Origin: Hyphomicrobiales bacterium
GTDB lineage: Bacteria > Pseudomonadota > Alphaproteobacteria > Rhizobiales > Methylopilaceae
Direction of reading: 5' to 3'
Length of the DNA: 64,000 nt
Assembly: GCA_022842205.1 (NCBI GenBank)
Contig: JALHQA010000010.1
Location: forward strand, 1-64,000
Shown here piece by piece: positions 29,638 through 36,340 of this stretch. A program made the translations under genes and the position numbers. The stretch's first letter is position 1, and the number at the start of each line of letters is the position of its first letter. The notes under the pieces were generated by a model. That model worked only from the letters and a program-made list of their open reading frames with translations. It had not been told where the DNA came from and searched no databases.

Positions 29638-29766
29638 CTTCCTCTCCCCTTGTGGGAGAGGACGACTCAGGCCGAAGGCCTGAGCGAGGTGAGGGGTAAA
29701 ACCATGAACCCCTCACCCGGCGACCGCTATGCGGTCTGCCGACCTCTCCCACAAGGGGAGAGGTTA
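29638..29766. repeat. Intergenic palindromic repeat (CTCTCCC family) with perfect terminal inverted repeats
   Basis: Positions 29641-29661 and 29743-29763 are perfect 21-nt reverse complements, each beginning CCTCTCCC. Inner palindromes include CTCAGGCCGAAGGCCTGAG and the pair GTGAGGGGT / ACCCCTCAC. The element reaches into the fabD stop codon (29764-29766), so it was inserted or expanded right at the gene end. It lies in the fabD-fabG intergenic gap. Confidence 0.75.
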
Positions 29767-30690
29767 AAACCCCGCCACATCGTCCGGCGTACCGACGCTC
29801 GAGGCCTCGGCGCCGTCCGCGATGCGCTTCACGAGACCCGCAAGCACCTTGCCCGAGCCAAGCTCGACAAAGCGCGTCACGCCCTGCGCCGCCATATAGC
29901 CGACCGACTCGCGCCAGCGCACCGTCCCCGTCACCTGCTCGACCAGCAGCTTGCGGATCGTGTCCGGGTCCGTCTCCGCCTGCGCGGTCATGTTGGCGAC
30001 GACCGGCGGCTTCGGTGTATTGACAGTGACGAGCGCCAGCGCCTCCTGCATGATTTCGGCGGCGGGCGCCATCAGGGGCGAATGGAACGGCGCCGAGACG
30101 GTCAGCGGCAGCGCGCGCTTCACGCCCTTGGCCTTCGCGATCTCGATGGCGCGGTCGGCTGCGGCCTTGTGTCCGGACACCACGACCTGTCCGCCGCCAT
30201 TGTCGTTGGCGACTTCCAGGATCTCGCCCTGCGCGGCTTCCGCCGCGATCTCGCGCGCCTGTTCGGGCGTCGTGCCGATCAGCGCCGTCATGCCGCCCTG
30301 CCCGACAGGCACGGCCGCCTGCATGGCGTTGCCGCGCACGCGCAGCAGCCGCGCGGCGTCGGAGAGCGACAGCGCGCCCGCGGCGCACAGCGCCGAATAT
30401 TCGCCGAGCGAATGCCCGGCCACGAACTGCGCGTCGGAAATCTTCAGGCCCTTCTCGGCCTCCAGCACGCGCGCGACCGCGATGGATACGGCCAAAAGCG
30501 CCGGCTGGGTGTTGGCGGTCAGCGTCAGCTGGTCTTCCGGCCCGTTCCACATGACGGCCGAGAGCTTTTCGCCAAGCGCCTCGTCGACCTCGTCAAAAAC
30601 GGCCTTTGCCGCCGGAAACTGCTCGGCGAGCGCCTTGCCCATGCCGACCTGCTGGCTGCCCTGCCCCGGGAAAACGAACGCCGTCCCCAT
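29764..30690 (-). CDS. fabD: Malonyl-CoA:ACP transacylase
   Basis: 308 aa. Loads malonyl onto ACP. The nucleophile is S94 in GHSLGEYSA and the partner is H203 in APFHSPLM; FPGQGSQ is at residues 7-13. First gene of the fabD-fabG-acpP-fabF group on the minus strand. Upstream (30691-30811) is a 121-nt gap towards a divergent foreign-looking gene. Confidence 0.97.
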   Translation of the reverse strand: MGTAFVFPGQGSQQVGMGKALAEQFPAAKAVFDEVDEALGEKLSAVMWNGPEDQLTLTANTQPALLAVSIAVARVLEAEKGLKISDAQFVAGHSLGEYSALCAAGALSLSDAARLLRVRGNAMQAAVPVGQGGMTALIGTTPEQAREIAAEAAQGEILEVANDNGGGQVVVSGHKAAADRAIEIAKAKGVKRALPLTVSAPFHSPLMAPAAEIMQEALALVTVNTPKPPVVANMTAQAETDPDTIRKLLVEQVTGTVRWRESVGYMAAQGVTRFVELGSGKVLAGLVKRIADGAEASSVGTPDDVAGF

Positions 30691-30811
30691 ACGCGATCCT
30701 CGTTACAAACTGTGGAATTGAGGCGGATAGAGAGGAGATGGAGCTGCTGAGTCAAGACTTTCAGCTTACAAAGCTCGCGCCAACAGTTTGCCAAGGAGCT
30801 AACCAATAAAG

Positions 30812-31717
30812 TTGACTTGGAAGACATTCAAAGGCGCAGGCCGAAACTTTCTAAGGACAGTTAGAGACCCGTTTCGGCTACACCGGCTGCGACGCGGATG
30901 GCTCACGCTGTCACACATTACGCGCTGGTCGATATTGGCAAAAGCTGGTGGCACACTAGCTATGCGCTTGACTATCTTAGTTCCGTTTATCGGCACTTTC
31001 TTACTGTTCAATCAGGCAACCGAAGCAGCATTGGCGTGGCCCGACTTTCTAAAAAATGATCTCGGATCAAACGAGCTCGAGCGATTGCCGGCCCAAAATC
31101 TGTACTTCACCTATTTCGGCCTGTGTCTTCTGGGCGTGGGCTCAATATTGTTCGCTCTCGTCTGCCCCTCTGACATAAACGACCAGCCCGATATAAATAG
31201 CTATGTCGTAAATACACCTGCAGCTAGCTCGGCGGTGATAGCAAAAGATAACTTTGGAAAGGTACTCGATCTTAAGTTCGGGCGAATGGGCGGCGCTAGT
31301 GAAGTATTCGATACCACAGAATATCCCGCCGAGCTAGAATCCGACTTTCATGCGCTGATGCAAGAGCTGTATGGCGCTGTGGATCTCGAAGAGGTTGACG
31401 AAGTACCCGAGGTAATGATGTCAACGGGTTATCTTGATTTCACGAATCTCGCCGAAATGGTTTGGCGAAACGCACGCGCAACATGGGCCATAACGATGCC
31501 TTTCTATGACGCAGCCCCCAAATTCGCACGTGACATTGCTTTCTTAAAACATCGATCTCTCGATTACAGCAAGTTTCCCATCAGGCTTTTTATAGCAACC
31601 GTTTATCTTGTGGGATTTGTACTGTTAGCAAAACCGTCCGTACATATATTTGTGCTTTTGATCATGAGGTTTTGGTTCGGGGCGCCTGGATCGGGAGAGA
31701 TCGGCAGTCCACTCTAA
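30812..31717 (+). CDS. Unknown multi-pass membrane protein of atypical base composition
   Basis: 301 aa, no family recognised. Predicted membrane segments lie near residues 50-70, 100-120 and 262-292 (FPIRLFIATVYLVGFVLLA, then HIFVLLIMRFWF), with an acidic soluble domain of about 140 residues between (VDLEEVDEVPEVMMSTGYLD). The first in-frame start after a stop is TTG at 30812, with AAGGAG 13 nt upstream; an internal ATG at the first membrane segment is possible. Two sampled 60-nt lines are 43% and 40% GC, against 55-73% in parE, and ATA, CTA and TTA codons are frequent. This suggests recent horizontal acquisition. Confidence 0.7.
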   Translation: MTWKTFKGAGRNFLRTVRDPFRLHRLRRGWLTLSHITRWSILAKAGGTLAMRLTILVPFIGTFLLFNQATEAALAWPDFLKNDLGSNELERLPAQNLYFTYFGLCLLGVGSILFALVCPSDINDQPDINSYVVNTPAASSAVIAKDNFGKVLDLKFGRMGGASEVFDTTEYPAELESDFHALMQELYGAVDLEEVDEVPEVMMSTGYLDFTNLAEMVWRNARATWAITMPFYDAAPKFARDIAFLKHRSLDYSKFPIRLFIATVYLVGFVLLAKPSVHIFVLLIMRFWFGAPGSGEIGSPL

Positions 31718-31734
31718 TTTGTCTCTGCATACAA

Positions 31735-31760
31735 AAAGGCCGCCCCTTCGGGCGGCCTTT
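31735..31760. terminator. Bidirectional terminator
   Basis: Perfect 11-bp stem AAAGGCCGCCC / GGGCGGCCTTT with CTTC loop. It has A-runs on the left and TTT on the right, so it works for the plus-strand membrane gene (stop at 31717) and for the convergent minus-strand gene ending at 31785. Confidence 0.85.
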
Positions 31761-31784
31761 CGCAGTCCTGACCGTACAGGAAAC

Positions 31785-32057
31785 TCAGTCGGTCGAACGG
31801 GTCGTCTGGCGGAAGTAGAACGGATCGTTGTTGTCGTCCTCGCGCAGCTGCGCGCGGGAATCCGCCGGAAGCGGGGCTTCCGTCGCGTAGCGGCCTTCCT
31901 GCATCACATCACCGGACGGCTGCGAAACGTCGCCGCGCACCGTGTCGTAGATGCTGTTCTGGATGCGCGAATTGGTCTGGCCGTCGTCGGCCTGCGCGGC
32001 GCCCATGCCAAGGGCCAGAACCGACGCGGCGAGAATCAGGGAACGGTTGAGGGTCAT
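31785..32057 (-). CDS. Small secreted protein of unknown function
   Basis: 90 aa from MTLNRSLILAASVLALG, with a clear signal peptide cut after AQA. The mature part is hydrophilic, rich in Asp, Gln, Arg and Asn (DDGQTNSRIQNSIYDTVRGD and DDNNDPFYFRQTTRSTD), and has no cysteine. GAGAAAGTA precedes the ATG. It shares the bidirectional terminator at 31735 with the opposing gene. Probably a periplasmic or surface small protein; no domain recognised. Confidence 0.7.
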   Translation of the reverse strand: MTLNRSLILAASVLALGMGAAQADDGQTNSRIQNSIYDTVRGDVSQPSGDVMQEGRYATEAPLPADSRAQLREDDNNDPFYFRQTTRSTD

Positions 32058-32309
32058 TACTTTCTCCATGATGTAGGCACAGCCGTCCCGTTCGGGCTGC
32101 GGGCCGCACCCGGTGCAAAGGCACCTGTTCGAATTCGGGCGGCGACGTCTGGAGGCTTTGCGCCTGAAGGCAGTTCGTCGTCCGACCGTGCAGATAGGTA
32201 CGCGCGCGTCCCGGAAAATGACGCACGACTGCACACCGGACCCTGCATAAATGCATGGAACGGCATGCGTTTTCGACTTAGGTCGAAGAACCTTTTTGTG
32301 CCTGCCCCG

Positions 32310-32531
32310 TCAGTCGACGGCGCGATCCATCAGCCGGTCGAGATCGGCGACGCTCACGGCGTTGAGCCGCCGCTGGCCCGGCGGCAGCCGGTCGTCGCGA
32401 TCGATGTCGGACAGCGCCATGCGGATCAGCGCAAAGGCCACATGCTCGGAAAGCGCCTGCGCCTGCACGCCGGCCTGTTCAAGAGTCTGGTGCAGATCGC
32501 GAACTGTATATGTACGTTTTGAGGCCGCCAT
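32310..32531 (-). CDS. Small hypothetical protein, 73 aa
   Basis: Opens MAASKRTYTVRDLHQTLEQ; hydrophilic, helical, no cysteine and no membrane segment. A GGGGGG run 7 nt before the ATG is a good ribosome binding site, and there is a spaced promoter candidate at 32614-32642. No overlapping better frame exists. The N-terminus (YTVRDLHQTLEQAGVQAQAL) resembles neither a known antitoxin nor a known regulator to my eye. Confidence 0.5.
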   Translation of the reverse strand: MAASKRTYTVRDLHQTLEQAGVQAQALSEHVAFALIRMALSDIDRDDRLPPGQRRLNAVSVADLDRLMDRAVD

Positions 32532-32903
32532 GGCGAACCCCCCAATATGCCCGTCCGGCGGCCCCCCTCTGTGGGCACGGACGATCTGTACATATTATCG
32601 TATTTTTTCGTTCTGTATTTTGCATTCGGCTCTGATCGTCAACGTAGGGTAATCGCCATCACAAAAAGTTCAGCATATCGCGCGAGACGCATGAATCCGC
32701 TGCAATTCCGCTGAATCTACTGAGGAAATAGGCCTGGCGCGACCCGAACGGGAGCGCCTGTGGGTGGGCGAAATGGCCGGAGACCCACATAGGTTAATCC
32801 GCTGCCGGAGCAGTGCCCTATATTGAATTTATCGGCAGCCACATTCAGGGCGTTGCCGGCTGGGAGACCTCCGCGCTTTCGCCCAAGGCAGCAGGTGGTC
32901 CCC
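32532..32903. other. Gene-free stretch upstream of two small genes
   Basis: No convincing gene. The part nearest 32531 is AT-rich (ATTATCGTATTTTTTCG) and holds the promoter candidate for the 73-aa gene. The rest shows no strong palindrome; short open frames here lack ribosome binding sites. Confidence 0.5.
32614..32642 (-). promoter_or_regulatory. Sigma-70-type promoter candidate for the 73-aa gene
   Basis: On the minus strand TTGACG (32642-32637) and AATACA (32619-32614) are 17 nt apart, 83 nt before the ATG at 32531. Based on spacing and similarity only. Confidence 0.35.
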
Positions 32904-33026
32904 GTGACTGACTCTTCCGACAATCGCACGGCGGCTTCAGGCGACCGCCTTATATGGATTGTGGCCGTGGCCAGTGGACTCGGAACCGCGATGATCGCCA
33001 TCGCCTTCGCTCTGGACTGGTTCTAG
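32904..33026 (+). CDS. Tiny single-pass membrane protein, 40 aa
   Basis: GTG start, then TDSSDNRTAASGDRLIWIV and one hydrophobic helix (about residues 17-40, IVAVASGLGTAMIAIAFALD, ending WF). GGTGG lies about 7 nt upstream. The stop TAG overlaps the stop of an opposing 24-codon gene. The hydrophilic N-terminus and single helix fit a small membrane protein, but size makes the call tentative. Confidence 0.4.
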   Translation: MTDSSDNRTAASGDRLIWIVAVASGLGTAMIAIAFALDWF

Positions 33027-33097
33027 CTGCGCGCCCAGATATAGACGACCACACTGGCGGCAATCAGCGTGACGGCAAACATCCATTCACTGCGCAT
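33023..33097 (-). CDS. Tiny single-pass membrane protein, 24 aa
   Basis: Reads MRSEWMFAVTLIAASVVVYI then WARS and stop. One hydrophobic helix flanked by a charged N-terminus and an Arg-containing tail. A strong Shine-Dalgarno AGGGGGA sits 6 nt before the ATG, much better than chance. Its stop codon overlaps that of the convergent 40-aa gene (33023-33026). Function unknown. Confidence 0.5.
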   Translation of the reverse strand: MRSEWMFAVTLIAASVVVYIWARS

Positions 33098-33211
33098 GTG
33101 TTCCCCCTGAATATGCTCTCGACAAACCCGGCACCCGCCGAAAAGTCACGGACTTCATGTGATTTATTTTGCGATCAGCGCGTGGGCTTCCTGAAGCCTT
33201 GACTTTATTCC

Positions 33212-33640
33212 TATGATGTGCTACACGGGGCGTGCTTTCGGTCACGGAGGGCGCTCTCGCGAGGCGTCGTTTGGGTGGATCGGAAGTGCGGTGCCGGATG
33301 CGGGAGTCGCTTCCCAGGTCCGGCGGCCCAAGGCGTATGGTCCCGGCGGGCTCAGTACACCCGTCACAGGAGGCCTCTGCGGTCGGCCGGCCCGTTAACT
33401 CCCAAACCGGGGAGCTAGAGGCTGGCACGGGGTCACGTTAGTGGAGGCTAGAAAGGTAAGCCTCCAGGGGCGGTGCGCAGCAAGCCGAAAAGACACCGTG
33501 CGCGGGACGCCTGGACAGGATGTCCCCCGAGGTGAGTACCCAATCGATGTGGTCCTTCACTCTCTGACCACATCGCCGAGGGAGACGGAATCTCCCGGCG
33601 TCCCGCGCGCCCCTCCATTTCGGAGGTGCTGATGACGGTT
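33212..33640 (+). ncRNA. Large structured RNA candidate, copy 1
   Basis: About 430 nt without a convincing gene, matching the minus strand of 60566-61020. Conservation begins just before TATGAT (33212) and runs to a 3' hairpin CCTCC / GGAGG (33612-33626). Internal helices: CTCCC / GGGAG (33399-33403 with 33410-33414), GGAGGCT / AGCCTCC (33443-33449 with 33459-33465) and a perfect 12-bp stem GCGCGGGACGCC / GGCGTCCCGCGC (33500-33511 with 33597-33608). That stem closes an 85-nt insert which differs from copy 2 and has its own hairpin CGATGTGGTC / GACCACATCG (33545-33554 with 33566-33575). Small open frames inside (e.g. MLSVTEGALARRR) run straight across helices and are not taken as genes. TATGAT may be the -10 box of its promoter. 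Confidence 0.75.
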
Positions 33641-33701
33641 CCGCCGAGCTTCCAAATACGGGAGCGGATGTCGCACATCTATATTCCGGCAGCACCCCAA
33701 G

Positions 33702-33803
33702 CCTCATCCTGAGGAGCCGCCGGAGGCGGCGTCTCGAAGGATGGGCCGGAGGTCAGGTCGCCTCATCCTTCGAGACGGCGCTGCGCGCCTCCTCAGGATG
33801 AGG
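33702..33803. repeat. Two-unit inverted palindromic repeat (CCTCATCCTGAGGAG family)
   Basis: CCTCATCCTGAGGAG at 33702-33716 is the exact reverse complement of 33789-33803. Inside, GTCTCGAAGGATG (near 33731) faces CATCCTTCGAGAC (near 33763). The whole can fold as one long hairpin. It lies between the RNA candidate and parE; a half-unit occurs at 29577. Confidence 0.8.
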
Positions 33804-33889
33804 GCAAAGCGTCAATCCGTCCGGGTTCGCCCCGTCATCCGGCTGTGCGATACTCCGGCAGCTTCGAATCACGTCAATCCCCGAGACAC

Positions 33890-35908
33890 ATGGCTCCCAA
33901 ACCCGATCTGTTCGGCGGTGCCGCTGCGGCCCGCAAGTCTGCCAAACCCGCGCCCGCCAAGGGCACGCCGGGCGAAAACGGCTACACCGCCGCGGACATC
34001 GAGGTTCTGGAGGGGCTGGAGCCGGTCCGCCGCCGGCCGGGCATGTATATCGGCGGCACCGACGAGAAGGCGCTGCACCACCTCTTCTCCGAAGTCATCG
34101 ACAACGCGATGGACGAGGCCGTCGCCGGCCACGCCACCTTTATCTCGGTCGAGATGGAGCCCGGCGGCTATATCTCGGTGTCTGACAACGGCCGCGGCAT
34201 CCCGATCGACCCGCATCCGAAATTTCCGAAGAAGTCGGCACTTGAGGTCATTCTCACCACGCTGCATTCGGGCGGCAAGTTCGGCTCCAAGGCCTATTCC
34301 ACCTCCGGCGGCCTGCACGGCGTCGGCGTATCGGTGGTCAACGCGCTGTCGGAACATCTCGAGGTCGAGGTCGCCCGCGGCCAGCGTCTGTACAAGCAGA
34401 GTTTCTCGCGCGGCAAGCCGGCCTCCGAGCTCGAAGATCTCGGTGCCGTTCACAATCGGCGCGGCACGAAGGTCCGCTTCGTTCCGGACAAGCTGATCTT
34501 CGGTGTCAACGCGCATCTGAAGCCGCAGCGCGTCTTCGCCATGACGCGCGCAAAAGCCTATCTGTTCGCCGGCATCGAAGTGCGCTGGCAGTGCGCGCCC
34601 GAACTTCTCGCCGGCATCGACGGCGTGCCGGAAAAGGAAAGCTTCAAGTTTCCCGGCGGCCTGAAGGATTATCTCGCCGCCACCGTGACGGGCCGCCCTC
34701 TCCTCACCACCGAGTTCTTCGCCGGCAAGGTCGAGGCCGATCCCGGCCCCGGCGCGGTCGAATGGGCCATCGGCTGGGCCGAGGACGGCGACAGCTTCAT
34801 CCATTCCTACTGCAACACCATTCCGACGCCGGACGGCGGTACGCACGAGGCCGGTCTGCGCGGCGCGCTGCTGCGCGGCCTGCGCTCCTATGCCGATCTC
34901 ACCGGCCAGACCAAGCGCTTCAAGGACGTGACTTCGGAAGACGTCATGTCCGGCTGTGTCGCCCTGCTCTCGGTGTTTATCCGCGAGCCGGAATTCCAGG
35001 GCCAGACCAAGGAACGTCTGTCGTCCGCCGAAGCCACGCGTCTCGTGGAACAGCTGATCCGCGATCCCTTCGACCACTGGCTGGCGAATTCCCCGGCGCA
35101 GGCCCGCCGCCTGCTCGACCGTGTCATCGAGGTCGCCGAAGACCGCATCCGCCGCCGTTCCGAAAAGGGAACGCTGCGCAAGACCGCGACGCGCAAGCTG
35201 CGCCTGCCCGGCAAGCTTGCGGACTGCACGCAGGATACGGCGGCCGGCGCGGAAATCTTCATCGTGGAAGGCGATTCCGCCGGCGGCTCCGCCAAGCAGG
35301 CCCGTGCCCGTCAGAACCAGGCCGTGCTGCCGCTACGCGGCAAGATCCTCAACGTTGCCAATGCCGGTGCCGACAAGCTCGCCAACAACCAGCAGCTCGC
35401 GGATCTTCTGCTGGCGCTCGGCTGCGGCACCAAGACGAGCTATCGCGAGGAGGACCTCCGCTACGAGAAGGTCATCGTGATGACCGACGCCGACGTGGAC
35501 GGCGCGCACATCGCCTCCCTCCTCGTCACGTTCTTCTACCGCGAGATGCCGAACCTCATCCGCGGCGGCCATCTCTATCTCGCCGTGCCGCCGCTCTACC
35601 GCATCACGCAAGGCGCAACCACGGTCTACGCGCGCAACGACGCCGAACGCGAAAAGCTGCTGGCGACAACGTTCAAGGGCAAGAAGGTCGATATCGGCCG
35701 CTTCAAGGGCCTGGGCGAGATGATGCCGCAGCAGCTGCGCGAAACGACGATGGATCCGAAGCGCCGCACGCTTCTGCGTGTCGAGATCGCCGAGGACGAC
35801 GAGATCGAAACCCGCGCCGCGGTCGAGCGTTTGATGGGTTCGAAGGCCGACGCGCGCTTCCGCTTCATTCAGGAACACGCGCAGTTCGTGAACGAACTGG
35901 ACGTCTGA
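33890..35908 (+). CDS. parE: DNA topoisomerase IV subunit B
   Basis: 672 aa type IIA topoisomerase ATPase subunit for chromosome decatenation. GHKL ATPase: E68 and N72 in SEVIDNAMDE, DNGRGIP, GGLHGVGVSVVNALS. TOPRIM: EGDSAGGSAK, PLRGKILNV, TDADVDGAHI. Length and the absence of the GyrB-type insert support ParE rather than GyrB. Start at MAPKPDLFGG; an in-frame ATG at 33845 would add 15 poorly conserved residues. Single gene, no parC in the window. Confidence 0.93.
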   Translation: MAPKPDLFGGAAAARKSAKPAPAKGTPGENGYTAADIEVLEGLEPVRRRPGMYIGGTDEKALHHLFSEVIDNAMDEAVAGHATFISVEMEPGGYISVSDNGRGIPIDPHPKFPKKSALEVILTTLHSGGKFGSKAYSTSGGLHGVGVSVVNALSEHLEVEVARGQRLYKQSFSRGKPASELEDLGAVHNRRGTKVRFVPDKLIFGVNAHLKPQRVFAMTRAKAYLFAGIEVRWQCAPELLAGIDGVPEKESFKFPGGLKDYLAATVTGRPLLTTEFFAGKVEADPGPGAVEWAIGWAEDGDSFIHSYCNTIPTPDGGTHEAGLRGALLRGLRSYADLTGQTKRFKDVTSEDVMSGCVALLSVFIREPEFQGQTKERLSSAEATRLVEQLIRDPFDHWLANSPAQARRLLDRVIEVAEDRIRRRSEKGTLRKTATRKLRLPGKLADCTQDTAAGAEIFIVEGDSAGGSAKQARARQNQAVLPLRGKILNVANAGADKLANNQQLADLLLALGCGTKTSYREEDLRYEKVIVMTDADVDGAHIASLLVTFFYREMPNLIRGGHLYLAVPPLYRITQGATTVYARNDAEREKLLATTFKGKKVDIGRFKGLGEMMPQQLRETTMDPKRRTLLRVEIAEDDEIETRAAVERLMGSKADARFRFIQEHAQFVNELDV

Positions 35909-35947
35909 AGTAACAACATGCGCCGTCGGCGCTTTTCGGGGGGATTG

Positions 35948-36331
35948 ATGATGTTGCGTTGCGTTGCGTTTCTCGCTCTCGTTCTCTTTGTCTCTCCGGC
36001 CGCCGCGCAGTCGGTCAGCCCCGACATCGTCATCGTTCGCGTCGCCGGCCCGTGGGAAACCGCCAGCGATCGCGGCTTTTCCCGTCTTGTCGGACAGGCC
36101 GCCGGCGGCCAGCTCGCGCTTTCGGTCGAATGGATTTCCGACACGGGAAATGCCGTCCAGGCCGTACGGCTTCCCATGCCGCCTGGAGCGGAAAACCTGG
36201 CTCTTGCTCGCGCACGCGGTGAAGCAGGTCAGGCCGACAGCGCCGTTTATTTCGACACGCCGGGCGGAGACACATTCGTTCTCGTGGTGGGAGCGCCGGG
36301 CGAAGCACGCTTCGGCCCGGCCACCAACTGA
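35948..36331 (+). CDS. Exported protein of unknown function
   Basis: 127 aa from MMLRCVAFLALVLFVSPAAAQ, which is a signal peptide cut after AAA. GGGGGAT lies just before the ATG; an earlier in-frame ATG at 35918 would add an arginine-rich 10 residues. The mature protein is beta-rich (VIVRVAGPWETASDRGFSRL) and ends HTFVLVVGAPGEARF-like with no cysteine. No domain recognised. It lies 39 nt after parE and convergent to the next gene. Confidence 0.65.
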   Translation: MMLRCVAFLALVLFVSPAAAQSVSPDIVIVRVAGPWETASDRGFSRLVGQAAGGQLALSVEWISDTGNAVQAVRLPMPPGAENLALARARGEAGQADSAVYFDTPGGDTFVLVVGAPGEARFGPATN

Positions 36332-36340
36332 TCGGCTGGA

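Noticed and set aside
33213-33441. Small open frames inside the RNA element (such as MLSVTEGALARRR), also in copy 2 at 60791-61019
   Set aside because: Similar peptides in both copies reflect nucleotide conservation. Several frames are open at once, the differences preserve base pairs, and there is no ribosome binding site pattern.
33212-33640. RNase P RNA, tmRNA, SRP RNA or 6S RNA as identity of the element
   Set aside because: The signature GAGGAAAGTCCGGGC of RNase P, the tmRNA acceptor and tag reading frame, the SRP GGTCAGG...GGAAGCAGCC tip and the 6S central bubble are not visible. Two copies are also unusual for these.
30600-34000. A mobile element or prophage as source of the accessory stretch
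   Set aside because: No integrase, transposase, attachment-site repeat or tRNA border was found, so only atypical composition is claimed.
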